A model generated the notes under the pieces. That model was not told where the DNA came from. It was given only the letters and a program-made list of their open reading frames with translations, and did not search any database. Shown here piece after piece: positions 32,127 to 43,722 of a stretch of DNA of 64,000 bases. The position numbers and the translations under genes are program-made. How positions within the stretch are numbered: the first letter of the stretch is position 1; each line of letters starts with the position of its first letter. The DNA is from Watersipora subatra. Taxonomy: Eukaryota > Bryozoa > Gymnolaemata > Cheilostomatida > Watersiporidae. The stretch is from contig NC_088714.1 in the NCBI RefSeq assembly GCF_963576615.1, positions 43,928,072-43,992,071 on the forward strand. The letters run 5' to 3'.

Positions 32127-33900
32127 AGTGTTTTACCAGCTTTCTAGACAGTGACTAAGTGTTTGACTTGCGTACTTAGTCAATGTTTATCAAATTAATT
32201 TCTTGAGAATCATTTATGTGGGCTACACAAGCCATATCAAAGCTCAAGCCATGAATGCACGGCAAGAAAAGAAATTATAGCAGATATTGCCTTGACCTTT
32301 GTAAAAAATGGACCAACTGTGACTGACTCCGTAAAGAACCAATTACATTTCTGTATGAAAGGAGGATTACTGCAAAATTAATTTCACAATGCTACTACTT
32401 ATATTCTTTTAGTTATTGCCAGTTTTGTACAATTTGTTACCAACCTTATAGGCCTAATATTTTTCGCGTATTATCTTGGGATTCCAACATCAGTGAGGAA
32501 TGTTACAGGAATCATAAAATAGATATCACACAAAGAATGATACAAGATCTGCAAAATAAAACTCAACCAACCAATGCAGTTGGCAATGACTGAAGGACAA
32601 GTATTAAAGAGCGGCAAAATCAACGAGAAAGCAGCAGGGCAGCGAAAAAAAAGTTCCCAAACAGGTTTACCTATGGCAGCAAAATCTTGGCTCCTGATTG
32701 GTTTGTAATTAAGTTTTAGTAACCAAAACCTACATCATTACATTAACAATTAATAGTTATAGTTAAAAAGAGCTGATCAATACAAAAACAATGCAAAAAA
32801 TAATCATTCAAAATATCTCCCTTGACAATAAACAATGGCAGCTGGCGAGGTAGTAAGGTGTTTGTTTGTTTATTTCATCAATAGGAAAATAGAACAAAAA
32901 ATTGAAGTAATAAACACATCACATGGTTGTCAACATAAGAGTGTATAATTAATTTCTAATAATGAACAATAAATATAACAACACAAAGGAAGTGATGATG
33001 AGGCCTATATGCAATGGCGAATCGGTCAAGGCAAGGCCCAGTTAGACGATAGCAGAAAAAACAAGAGGGTGTAACTGTTATATTTTGATAATTACCAGTT
33101 GTGTTGTAGTTTTTCAGCATTTGAGAAGTCCACTTAAAAAGTTAAAATGGCTGGCCAGCCCTAAACTACATGTAACTATGAAGTTTAGAAGAATGTTCTT
33201 TAGTGGTAGTCGTCTTCACCCGCCTTCTTCTTGTTGCGCATGAGCCGATTGTCTAGGTTTATAATTGCCAGGTAACATTGGGTTTTTTAACCAGTTTCTC
33301 CATGTGTGTGTCTAATTAACAATAATACAACAGTAACCAATGTCTCTGTGATGGTGCAATCAGGAATGTCTAAACAGACAGCCGATGCATGCAGAAGCTG
33401 ACTGGTGCACAATCATATAGACTAATGCTGGTGCATTACAATCTGATGGTGCAATCTGTGTACAAGGCTACTTCACGTGGATCAGAGTAGGGAGAGATTT
33501 CCGAGCTTTTATAGCTGTGCAAAGGTATAAAAAGATTGTTCTCACTCTAGAGCCTGACATCAGCTTGGGTGCGCGGAGCCAAAATATGGACAGTGTTGGT
33601 AAAGACTCTGATTATTGGTTAAGTTTTGACAAATTTGGTAATTGGAAAAAGGGCATAAGTCTATAAATGATCTATAATCTAATAGATAATATGTAATCAA
33701 ATCTATAAACTATAGATACGGCTACACAACCTGTAAATACCTCGAGTTATAGAGACCGCTTGTCATGCACTTGATTGCTTTTTGTTTGTTTACCAGCCAC
33801 GGAGTAGTAACCATGTGATTGGAACAGGCGTTGTGCAGTCAATGCACAACTAATATGTCAAGCATACAATCCCATACCTTGTTTAAAACAAGTCAAGAAA
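32127..33900. other. Unassigned sequence between the two fold-back elements
   Basis: No exon or transposon structure recognised in 1.8 kb. Confidence 0.4.
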
Positions 33901-33908
33901 CTATTTAT

Positions 33909-34732
33909 CACATTTGTCCTTTAGCGGCGATATTGCCGAAGCCAAGACCGGGCCGTAGTCTACACACACAAAAAAACAACAAAGTTCCACGTAGTTATGA
34001 GCAAAAACAAAAGTATCCACCCAAACATCTCACCAATCCGATGAGAAGCACACACAAAAACTAAACCAATCGACAGAGCCACCCATCATGTCAAAATATT
34101 CCAAGTTTCAAGTCATTTCTTGCACAACTCACCTTATCGTTTGTCAAAACTTGTCCCAAAGTCCCTATTAATTTGAGACTGTCCAATATCTGTTTTAGAA
34201 ATGGTCGCTGCTAGCCTAGCCTAACGTCCTGATTCAACATCTTAGTAACTATCAGGGCATTGCTGAGTGCTACCAATCTTTTTGAGTCTCTCTTAAGCAT
34301 GCAAGAACCAATCAAAATCGGGTTAACACTATTGTAAACAAAACTTAAGAGGGACTCAAAAAGATCGGGAGCACTCAGCAATGCCCCGATATTTACTAAG
34401 ATGTTGAATCAGGGCGTTAGGCTAGGCTAGCGGCGACCATTTCTAAAATGGTTATTGGACAGTCTCAAATTAATAGGGATTTTGGGACAAGTTTTTACAA
34501 ACCATAAGGTGAGTTGTGCAAGACACGACTTGAAACTTGGAATATTTTGACATGATGGGTGGCGCTGTCGATTGGTTTAGCTTTTGTGTGTGCTGCTCAT
34601 CGGATTGGTGAGATATTTGGATGGATACTTTTGTTTTTGCTCATAACTACGTGGACCTTTGTTGTTTTTTTGTGTGTGTAGACTACGGCCCGGTCTCGGC
34701 TTCGGCAATATCCCAGCTAAAGGACACCTGTG
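33909..34732. mobile_element. Fold-back transposon 2, same family, with 8-bp target duplication
   Basis: 824 bp, inverted arms homologous to fold-back 1, with a short central insert around 34290-34350. Left end CACATTTGTCCTTTAGCGG (slightly altered), right end (minus) CACAGGTGTCCTTTAGCTGG. Flanked by CTATTTAT on both sides (33901-33908 and 34733-34740). Confidence 0.92.
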
Positions 34733-34740
34733 CTATTTAT

Positions 34741-35980
34741 TGTATTCAGTAACAAAAATTTAAATTTAGAAAATTATGTTTTTTCATTACGGAATAGCAG
34801 GACTCGGGAATCGTCAGTGTGATTCTATCTTGCACTGAGGCAGGCTCAACACTTAAACAAAGACAAAATTGAGAGGGAACAGGAAGTGCATCTATCAGGA
34901 AAGTACTTCAGATATCCAAGTCAGTCACTTTGTTCTCTCTCAGGCTTAAATATAAGCTTACACAACATTTTAATAGATTTATCAGACACTATCGGTATTT
35001 TTCTATCATTTGCATTTGTTTTTGATGTTTGAGGTAATCTGACTGCCAAGATGTTTCAAGATTGAAATCAACCAAACTTGATGGCTGTTGACATGCTCAG
35101 ATTCAAGTGAAAGTGTGATTATGAAGACTACAGTTGAACTTTGGCAAAGAGATTGACAAAATAGAGACATGTAGGTAACGCTACAACTTGAACAAAATAG
35201 CCGATAACAATAATGAGGAAGACCACAGGCTGCAGATCTAGTTATGTCATTTCATTGCGTATTTTTCTTCTGAGCATTTTAACTCCAATCAAAATTGTCA
35301 ATTTTAATCTTGAAACATTCTGGCATACAGATCATCTCAAACATCAAAAACAATCACAAATAATAGAAAATTATCAATACTTTCTGATAAAATCTACTAA
35401 AACTTTGTGGAAGTTCATTTTAAAGATTTACAAAACAACAAACTTGCTATTCTCTGTTTAGTTGCGTTACCAATTTACCAACCGGCTAGATGAGCACATC
35501 TGGGTAAGGGTGCACACAGAGTCTACGGCTGTGCTGGTGAGTTGAATAAAGTCAGTAGTTGGTCAGCGTGTAGACCTAAAACCTTACTACCACACACATT
35601 TCCTTCACTACCCGGCATTCGATGACTTGTTCTTACTGGTGGTTAGGAAGTCATGCCAAATGAATAAGTGAGAGGATGCAGTTGTTTTAGTATTCTAGAG
35701 GCATTTTGGCGGGAGAAGCTGGTTGGTGTATAAATACCGCTCTAATAAATACCTAGCTGGTGGTTAGTGACATACGGCGCTAGATGAACAAGTGTACAGG
35801 TGCAGAGGTAGTCTGTATATCAGCAATCAAGTGTTGTGAACGTATAGTATTGTATAGTATCGTTTAGTATAGTGAACGAGTCAAGCACCCCAATGATTGA
35901 GGAACAAAGGAGAGGAACATCTGATGTGCAAACTGAAGCCCAGTTTATATTGTCTAAAGCAATCGCCCCAGATGTTAGAA
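34741..35980. other. Unassigned sequence, possibly 5' part of the Copia remnant
   Basis: Between 35460 and 35890 there are short repeated phrases ('tagatgaacaagtg', 'tggtggttag') that may be LTR or leader sequence of the Copia fragment at 35980, but no direct LTR pair was found. Confidence 0.3.
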
Positions 35981-36258
35981 TTCTGCTCTAGATAAGAAGC
36001 TTGTCAGCATGGAATTCAGTCAAACAAGTGCTGATCTTTGTAGTAATATAGAATCAGATGAAAAGGAATTATGTACTCGGCTGATTATGTTGATGACCTG
36101 GTTATAGCAGCAGAGGAGTCGCTGAAAAAGGGCAATCAAGAATCAGCTGAGTAAATACTTTGACACGCGAGACATGGGGCAGCCCCACCAGTTTCTCTGA
36201 ATGAATATAGTTCAGGATGAAAAAATCAAAGATGTCTGGGTTGGTCAACTGCGCTACA
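35980..36258 (+). pseudogene. Copia-type reverse transcriptase, 5' fragment
   Basis: Plus strand, one frame change: LVSMEFSQTSADLCSNIESD, then DYVDDLVIAAEE and LSKYFDTRDMGQPHQF, ending VWVGQLRYT. This is the Copia RT palm with its YVDDL box and the following SKxF..xDxGxxxxFLG region. It is cut by the fold-back element at 36259 and resumes at 38938. Confidence 0.8.
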
Positions 36259-36768
36259 CATAGACTTATCTCCCGCCTAACGTGATAACTGTGCCTTCAA
36301 CAACACGAGCGTTTCCGGAGCCAACAAGGAGCGTTTAGGCCACGCCCCTTTTTTGTGCTAGACAATCGTAGTGATTGACAGAACAATAACATCAGCGATG
36401 AGAATGATCATGAATTTTCACAGTTAAGATAGTAATTATTGCTCATATTAAATAATTGATAATTATAGTTTATTACTCTAATATATGCTTATCATTTAAA
36501 GCAATTCAATATCTACATGACTTGCAAAGGCACTGAATAGATAGTGTTGATTAAGTGAGTTAATGCAATCAGTTACTCATAAATAAGATAGATAGTCATA
36601 CTGGGGTTGTATTACATTGGTGTGATGGGAAGCTAATCGACTGCCATCAACTGAAAGTATTGACATTGTATGGTGATAGGGTGATTCATTGACACCACAG
36701 TCCGCAAACAGCCCTTGCATGTAATATTAGATTTCAATACATATCAATCAAATACATAGACTAGCTTG

Positions 36769-36806
36769 AAGCAAAGATGTCCACTAGTTAGTGGACATCT
36801 TTGCTT
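36769..36806. repeat. Perfect 18-bp-arm palindrome with 2-nt loop
   Basis: AAGCAAAGATGTCCACTA-GT-TAGTGGACATCTTTGCTT, in the centre of the fold-back element. Confidence 0.9.
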
Positions 36807-36809
36807 GAT

Positions 36810-37285
36810 GTAAGCAAACAAAAAGTTAGAAAGTTAGAATGGCAAATGTTGTTATATGTTAAATAAAAATAAATTACACTTAATTATACTACATTATAAT
36901 TATTTAAAAATCAAATAGACTTTTTTATTACTTTATTTATTAAATCATTTTTTATTGTAATCATAGCTAAACAGATTATATTTAGCCATTACTTGCTAAT
37001 TATTTCACATTTACATTTAAACACATTTGCAGTTTCATTTTTCTTCCTAATTTAGTTCAACAAAAAACCTTTTTCATGATATGAAATTTAAAAGTTGTAG
37101 TTGTTTGTAAAAGCTTGAAAACCTTTACAGTTGTTTTCTTTTTTCTCTTAATTCATTTGAACTGCTTAAAAAATATTTTCTCATGATATGAAGTTTAAAA
37201 GTTAGAATGGTAAATGTTATATAAAAACAAATTCTCTGTCCAAAGCCTTTTTTATTACTCGGGCAACTCGGGTAGTACAGCTCAT
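36810..37285 (+). mobile_element. Helitron-type 3' fragment inside the fold-back element
   Basis: Contains the family stretch 'gaagtttaaaagttagaatggtaaatgtt' and ends TTTTTTATTACTCGGGCAACTCGGGTAGTACAGCT, the Helitron 3' end with an altered last tetranucleotide. The 5' end is not defined. Confidence 0.5.
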
Positions 37286-37439
37286 AGTTGATGGCAGTCG
37301 ATTAGGTTCCTATCACACTAATGTAATACAACCCCAGTATGACTATCTATCTTATCTATGAGTAATTGATTGCATTAACTCACTTACTTAACACTATCTA
37401 TTCAGTGCCTGTGCAAGTCACGTAGGTATCAGGGATTAC

Positions 37440-38672
37440 GTGTATGTCACAATTTCCATTTCCGTAACATTTACCTATTTTATTTCCATATTATTTCCAT
37501 TTCCATAACATTTCCATAATTCATTTCCATATTATTTCCATTTCCATAACATCACCTTACTTCATTTCCATATTATTTCCATTTCCATAACATTTCCATA
37601 TTATTTCCATTTCCATAACATTTCCCTACTTCATTTCTATATTATTTCCATTTCCATAACATTTCCATAATTCATTTCCATATTATTTCCATTTCCATAA
37701 CATTTCCATATTATTTCCATTTTCATAACATTTCCCTACTTCATTTCTATATTATTTCCATTTCCATAACATTTCCATAATTAATTTCCATATTATTTCC
37801 ATTTTCATAACATTTCCATAATTCATTTCTATATTATTTCCATATTATTTCCATTTCCATAATTCATTTCCATAATTCATTTCCATATTATTTCCATTTC
37901 CATAACATTTCAATAATTTATTTCCATATTATTTCCATTTCCATAACATTTCCATAATTCATTTCTGTATTATTTTCATTTCCATAACATCTCCTTACTT
38001 CATTTTCATAATATTTCCATTTCCATAACATTTCCATATTATTTCTATTTCCATAACATTTCCCTACTTCATTTCCATATTATTTCCATTTCCATAACAT
38101 TTCCATAATTCATTTCCATATTATTTCCATTTCCATAACATTTCCATAATTCATTTCCATAATTCATTTCCATATTATTTCCATTTCCATAACATTTCCA
38201 TAATTCATTTCCATATTATTTCCATTTCCATAACATTTCCATAATTCATTTTCATATTATTTCCATAACGTTTCCCTACTTCACTTCCATATTATTTCCA
38301 TTTCCATAACATTTCCATCATTCATTTCCATAGTATTTCCATAACATTTCTTTACTTCATTTCCATATCATTTCCATTTCCTTAATTCATTTCCATTTCC
38401 ATAATTAATCTCCATATTATTTCCATTTCCATAGCATTTCCATAATTAATTTCCATATTATTTCCATTTCCATAACATTTCCCTATTTCATTTTCATATT
38501 ATTTCCATTTCCCTAACATTTCCATAATTCATATCTATATTATTTCCATTTCTATACCATTTCCATATTTCTAAAATAAAATTTCTATATCCATTTCCAT
38601 AAAATTATGGAAATATTTATGTTTATGGAGATGGAAAAGTAGACATTTCCATAATATGTTTAGCGATCCCTG
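37440..38672. mobile_element. hAT-type element filled with a TTTCCAT satellite
   Basis: Ends CAGGGATTACG and (minus) CAGGGATCGC, flanked on both sides by GTAGGTAT (37432-37439 and 38673-38680). An 8-bp duplication and a CAGGG terminus are the hAT signature. Apart from about 30-70 bases at each end, the whole 1.2-kb interior is a tandem array. Confidence 0.85.
37460..38620. repeat. TTTCCAT-based satellite array
   Basis: Higher-order units of roughly 40 bases, such as ATTTCCATATTATTTCCATTTCCATAACATTTCCATAATTC, repeated with small variation over about 1.15 kb. It ends in a short inverted segment (ccatttccataaaattatgg). Confidence 0.95.
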
Positions 38673-38937
38673 GTAGGTATTGAATTGCTTTAAATAGTAA
38701 GCATATATTAGAGTAATAAACTATAATCATCATTTCTTTCATATGAGCATTAATTACTATCTTAACTGGAAATTCATGATCCTTGTTCAACCATTCTCAT
38801 GGCTGATGTTATTGATCTAGACAATCACTACGATTGACTAGCACAAAAAAGGGGCGTGGCCTAAACGCTCCTTGTTGGCACCAGAAACACTCGTGTTGTT
38901 ATCACTCTAGGGAGAGATAACTTTATGGCGCTACATA

Positions 38938-39060
38938 CCTGACATTCTGAGAACATATGGCTTGGAGAACTGCAAAAGATTGTGTAAAAGTTTTGTATGG
39001 GTCCATCACTTTTAGCATGCTTCTGTATCAGCATCGAGGAGAATTTTTTAGAATTTAGCT
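38938..39060 (+). pseudogene. Copia-type reverse transcriptase, 3' fragment
   Basis: Continues the frame interrupted at 36258: RYIPDILRTYGLENCK, corresponding to the Copia segment after the RT core (YIxxILxxFGMxxCKP). Stops and frame changes follow; RNase H is not recognisable. Confidence 0.65.
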
Positions 39061-39832
39061 GATAGTTCTGAAGCCTGGATATATGATCATATACAATCAG
39101 TTATTAGTATGCAATGCGGCTTCTCTACAACTCTCTGATGGTGTAATACGCTTACACCATCTAGCTTCCTTGTCTACCATTCACTCCAGGATCTGTGTAC
39201 CCACTTTTGTAAAAACAGTACAACGGAAATAATTCAGAAAGTGTAGCACATCCGTAAGCCCTCTATCAGCGCCCTGTCTAGCACAGAAGTAGCTTGCAAT
39301 TATGTAATTGTTCAACAGCAATAAGACAACTCCAATTTTAATATTCGAAATAATAGCACGAAAGATCTACAAAATTAACTTGGTACATGTACATATCAGA
39401 AGACTCTCATACAAAAGAGCTTTTATAAAAACCAGTTCTGAGTTACCTGGCACTACTAGTTAGGTAAGGCCAGTTCTCCACTCTATACAGGAGAATGTCT
39501 TATAGCTACAGGGTGTTTCAACTCCTAGCATATTTCACAGTTTGATGCATCTATGATCAGTGATTTTGCATATTGTGAAAGGTCGATAAGCGCTAAAGAG
39601 CTTGATGACGTTTGCCTCACGTAACACCAAAAACAATCACGACACTGAAAGGGCTACGACAACTTTATTGTTGAAAAGTTTCCGCACAACTCTCTGGTAA
39701 ACTGCAGATTTATGCTGCTTGTTCCGCAGTAGTGCTTAGAAATAGTGGCTTTGGAATCCTATCTGTGCACTCTTTGTGTTTACTGATAACATTTCTTAAC
39801 TACGGCCTTGTAAAAGGAACTTGTGCTGATCC
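39061..39832. other. Unassigned sequence between Copia remnant and LTR element
   Basis: No coding structure recognised; may include degraded Copia 3' end. Confidence 0.35.
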
Positions 39833-39973
39833 TGTGGTTTATTAGAGCAATCACAAAATGTACACCTTGACACTGTGCATGTATTTTTATCAATGCTGGC
39901 TTGAGGGATTAGTTCTAGCTACATGACAAAGAGGGTGTTACATAATACATTACATAATACGATGCAAACTACA
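39833..39973 (-). repeat. 3' LTR (141 bp)
   Basis: Reads TGTAGTTTGCATCG...CTAATAAACCACA on minus; the AATAAA is absent in the 5' copy (AATCAA). Confidence 0.88.
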
Positions 39974-40115
39974 TCACCCCTTGATTTATAAATCACAACC
40001 AGGGTAATCAGAAAATATTAATAGATTACATACTAGCATAACATACACGTATATCTGAACTGACAATACAAATCGTCACAACCCAAACATGGCTCTAGTG
40101 TTCATAAAATTCTCC

Positions 40116-43028
40116 CTATCTTTCTGGAGGTCGCCTGTCTCTAATTGGTCTGGTATTGCCCACTGCAGTATTTTCGTTGTCATGATCACTGTCACTCTCA
40201 GTATCTGAGTCTACGGAACTATTGTCATTTTTACAGATGTTGAGATTATCAAAATCAAATTCAACTTCGACAGCATTGTCACTTGACACTCTATCACTGC
40301 CCGTATCCTCGCCATTACAATCAGCTAACCGTATTTCTGAAATGTGCCCGTTTGTGCCATCAACCTCTAAGACTACATCAGATACCAACGCAGTTAGTGT
40401 TCCTTTTGCCCATACAGTAGTACATTTAGCATGCACTGGCTTAACATATACTGTGTCACCAATTTTGTACGGGTTTCTTAACGCTCCACGTGAAAATCTT
40501 TGTGGCTCTGCAACAACGTCAGGATTTCTTACTGTGTAGAAGTATAGCATTTGCGAAGGTACAATACCTCGCCTGTTTGGGGTATTGTTGTACCAAAACA
40601 CCATTCTGTTAACCTCGTTTCCTGAACGCGCAGCCATTATTTTAATTGTCCTACGGTTACGTTCGAGAATGCCATTACCAGATGGCCTGTAAGCGCAACT
40701 TAACAAATGATTTACGTTCCATGTTTTTAGGATGCTAGACAACTGCGCGCTTTTGAAGCATGGACCGTTGTCAGAAAGCAACTCTTGTGGGGGACCCCGC
40801 TCCTCAAATATGCGTACCAACTGTGCTATTACAGAGTTGGCTGTCTCATCTCTCAGTTTTAACCATATTGCAAATCTGCTAGGGCCGCAATCCAAGATGG
40901 TCAAATAAGGTATTTGGCCCACATGTGTGATGTCAACAGCAAGTCTATGCCACACCTTTTCGACTTCCAAATTTCCTCTCTCCCATCTCACAGGTGAAGG
41001 ATCAATTTGTTTGCAGATTTGACACACTTTCACAGCCCTTTCAATCACATCTTTTGAGGCTCTGTCACCAAACCTCTGATTAGCTAAGCAACTCATCTTG
41101 TCAACTCCTAAATGGTGAACTTGATGCATGTTATATATTTCTTCATCAATACTTGAAACTTCCTCCGCTGCTACGCCCACACATGATACTAGTGGTTTCA
41201 GCCACTTTTTGTTCACCCTCGTTAAAACATCAGCACGATTGTCCGCTGACTTGACCAAGGACATTTGTAGAGTGATGCCATATTCTTCTACCAATTGCGC
41301 AATAACCCCAAGCCGCCTTTTGACTATCATTTCTGAAAATCCACTGACTTTGGGGCGATGGCTTTCTGTGATAATGGAATTAACCCAGTTATTCACTGAT
41401 AATGAGTCAGTGACAATCGTAGCTTGTTTTACTCCCCACTTTATTGCAAGATTTAATCCTTTAAGCACGGCTTCAAGTTCAGCTACATTTATATGCATAC
41501 TGTCATCAATTTTCTTTAGCCATGATGCATCTTCTACAATGCTACCTTCCATTTCTATGCACGCACCAATAGCTATAGAGCTCGCATCACACCAGACCTT
41601 GCAACACTCATCTCTATTCACAGACCATTTGCCTTGCACTGGGTCATGTCTTGTTACCCTATTTAGTGTTTCATCTAACATCTGCAGCACTTCTTTTGCT
41701 ATTGCATCATCCCACTTGCCATCAGCAGCACACCGCTTCATGTAGCTGCATGCGACTCGTAGCAAGCCAGCTACTGGGTAGTGACCAATCAGTTTACCAC
41801 ACATAGAAAACAAATCTCTTTTTGTACGAATGCTTTCTACTGTTGGCACAGCTGAGTCACGTTGCCATGTACATATACCTTTTTTACTGATTGTCACGCG
41901 AAGCCCTAGAACACGCGCTTCACGTAAATCGACAGGCTCTTTTGTGACTAGACCAAACTTTAACAAGTGGCTGCGCACAACTTCGACTGGCACTACTGAC
42001 TTATTTACTAAAATATCATCAATATAAAGATCAGTACCAGCAGCAACCGTAGGATCAAGTGACAACACTGTTGACAATATTTTTGACATAATCTTAGGCG
42101 CTGCATTGAGACCAAAACCTAGTCTAGTCATGACATACAATGTTCCATGGAACATAACAGCTTGAAATCTCTGCAAACTACCATCAACATGCAGTTGTAA
42201 ATATGCTTTCATTAAGTCTAACATGCAAGCATCACTGCCTAACTTACGCCACTTGCGGAGTTTGTCTTGGCATACTGCGGTGTCCAGACCAGGATGACTG
42301 CTGACGTACCCATTCAGTTCTCTGCTATAATCCATTACAGGTCGTACCTTTGTCTCTTTATTAGGTTGTGTAGCTGCCAACAATGGAATAATGCCAGTTA
42401 CAGGTCCATGAAGCGCTTCTCGGTGTGGCTGCAGCCATCCGTTTTCTATCCATTGCATAACCTGTTTTTCATATTCTTCTCTGACGGCATCATTTATAGC
42501 GTATTCTCTACATGTATTGGACAGTATAGGCTCTCTACTTAACCACTTCCAAGCAACTGTCCACTTGTGACCATCAAATTGTGCTTTAAAGTCTCTATCA
42601 TCTATAACTATCGGCGGCTGCTGGTCATCATTATGACTGACAGGACTAGCTTTGTTACGTAGCATCACGCCAACTGTTCTTAACTGTCTTGCTCCAAAGA
42701 GTACACCTCTATTTTTATCTATAGATACCCCGCCTAGTTTTGCAATGCCATCTATTCCCAGTATCATCAGGCAACCACTTACTAGCTTCAGAGCAATCAT
42801 ACACTGAACTGTAACTTTACAAGAGTGATCCAGTTCTATGTCAAGAGTTGTCTCACCCTTGCATGTAGTGATATGTCCATTTAACATCATTATTTGTCGC
42901 TGAGGACCTTTCAGTAGCAATCCTAACTGCTGTGCCCACTGTTGTTGTATAATCGATTGCTCACAACCGCTATCCACCAATGCTTTTATCTTTGTGCCTT
43001 GTACCCATACATAAACAAATGGTAGCAC
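40116..43028 (-). CDS. pol: Retrotransposon Pol: protease - RT - RNase H - integrase
   Basis: A 970-codon open frame with no stop. Protease: ALVDSGCEQSI (D19). RT: VMDYSRELN, MLDLMKAYLQL (D271) and LYIDDIL (D337/D338). RNase H: VWCDASSIAIG (D481), AELEA (E518), VTDSLS (D541), NRAD (D600). Integrase: HH at 638-639 with CQIC at 669-672, VDITHVG (D699), LSDNGPCF (D753), GNGILERNRR (E789). All key catalytic residues are present. Order PR-RT-RH-IN is Ty3-type, but the RT motifs are divergent from common gypsy clades. The listed start is GTG; translation is probably by frameshift from Gag, since the frame is open upstream across the gag stop. Confidence 0.92.
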   Translation of the reverse strand: MLPFVYVWVQGTKIKALVDSGCEQSIIQQQWAQQLGLLLKGPQRQIMMLNGHITTCKGETTLDIELDHSCKVTVQCMIALKLVSGCLMILGIDGIAKLGGVSIDKNRGVLFGARQLRTVGVMLRNKASPVSHNDDQQPPIVIDDRDFKAQFDGHKWTVAWKWLSREPILSNTCREYAINDAVREEYEKQVMQWIENGWLQPHREALHGPVTGIIPLLAATQPNKETKVRPVMDYSRELNGYVSSHPGLDTAVCQDKLRKWRKLGSDACMLDLMKAYLQLHVDGSLQRFQAVMFHGTLYVMTRLGFGLNAAPKIMSKILSTVLSLDPTVAAGTDLYIDDILVNKSVVPVEVVRSHLLKFGLVTKEPVDLREARVLGLRVTISKKGICTWQRDSAVPTVESIRTKRDLFSMCGKLIGHYPVAGLLRVACSYMKRCAADGKWDDAIAKEVLQMLDETLNRVTRHDPVQGKWSVNRDECCKVWCDASSIAIGACIEMEGSIVEDASWLKKIDDSMHINVAELEAVLKGLNLAIKWGVKQATIVTDSLSVNNWVNSIITESHRPKVSGFSEMIVKRRLGVIAQLVEEYGITLQMSLVKSADNRADVLTRVNKKWLKPLVSCVGVAAEEVSSIDEEIYNMHQVHHLGVDKMSCLANQRFGDRASKDVIERAVKVCQICKQIDPSPVRWERGNLEVEKVWHRLAVDITHVGQIPYLTILDCGPSRFAIWLKLRDETANSVIAQLVRIFEERGPPQELLSDNGPCFKSAQLSSILKTWNVNHLLSCAYRPSGNGILERNRRTIKIMAARSGNEVNRMVFWYNNTPNRRGIVPSQMLYFYTVRNPDVVAEPQRFSRGALRNPYKIGDTVYVKPVHAKCTTVWAKGTLTALVSDVVLEVDGTNGHISEIRLADCNGEDTGSDRVSSDNAVEVEFDFDNLNICKNDNSSVDSDTESDSDHDNENTAVGNTRPIRDRRPPER

Positions 43029-43036
43029 CGAGTTTT

Positions 43037-43693
43037 TTACATTGGGGGAAGAGCCGGTGCATACACTTTCCCACTGGCATTTCCCTGCATCTGAAAACAG
43101 TTTTTCTGGATGTGACCAAGTTTATTACACCGGTAGCACCTGACCTCACGGCGCTGCCAATGCTGCCTCCTTTTCCCAGCAGCACATGAGGTCGTTTCGC
43201 CATTTCCTGCAGTTATCATCATGCGGGCCCTGTTCACTAACTCCGAAAGACCCATGTCTTCTACAGAAGCAATAGATTTTAGTTGTGTAGCCACTTCTGT
43301 AGGTAATCCTGCCATGAATGCACATTTAAGCAATGGGTTAGGTTCTGATTGTCCCATCAAAGTTGTTAAACATTTGAGATCTGCCAGATATACATCTACA
43401 GCTTCACCATCTCTTAAAGCTCGGTTTTGCAGCTGAATATAAGCACTGAACCTGTCTACACTAAAAGCTGTCAACAAAACTGCCTTTAGTTTAGGGTATT
43501 CTTCCTTGATATCATCTTCTAAATGTTTATACACGGCAAATGCTGCTCCTGACAAGAATAGTGGTAAGAAGGTTGTGAGATCGTCCACTTTTTGAAGCTT
43601 GGCCACTAACTCTAGCTTGTCCACCCAGACACTGAAATCACCGCTTTTAACATCCTCATATGTCTTGATAAGCTCGGATACCTTCACTGACAT
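43037..43693 (-). CDS. gag: Retrotransposon Gag with CCHC zinc knuckle
   Basis: 218 residues from ATG at 43693. A helical capsid-like region (FLSGAAFAVYKHLEDDIKEE, FMAGLPTEVATQLK) precedes a single knuckle, CYRCNKLGHIQKNC, near residue 185. Gag ends TAA nine bases before the listed pol start. Pol is in the -1 frame relative to gag and stays open back through the knuckle region. No textbook heptameric slippery site was identified before the stop. Confidence 0.92.
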   Translation of the reverse strand: MSVKVSELIKTYEDVKSGDFSVWVDKLELVAKLQKVDDLTTFLPLFLSGAAFAVYKHLEDDIKEEYPKLKAVLLTAFSVDRFSAYIQLQNRALRDGEAVDVYLADLKCLTTLMGQSEPNPLLKCAFMAGLPTEVATQLKSIASVEDMGLSELVNRARMMITAGNGETTSCAAGKRRQHWQRREVRCYRCNKLGHIQKNCFQMQGNASGKVYAPALPPM

Positions 43694-43722
43694 TTCTAGT
43701 GTAGTTTAGAGCCGAAATAGCT

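Larger units (their letters stand above)
36259..38937. mobile_element. Nested fold-back DNA transposon with 8-bp target duplication
   Basis: Ends CATAGACTTATCTCCC and (minus) CATAAAGTTATCTCTCCC. Long inverted arms: 36259-36655 against 38937-38681 and 37431-37290. Flanked by GCGCTACA at 36251-36258 and 38938-38945. The right arm is split by a satellite-filled hAT-type element (37440-38672), and the centre holds a Helitron-type end and a short palindrome. Inserted in Copia RT coding sequence. Confidence 0.88.

Noticed and set aside
41128-41745. 205-residue plus-strand frame
   Set aside because: Antisense shadow of the intact retrotransposon pol.
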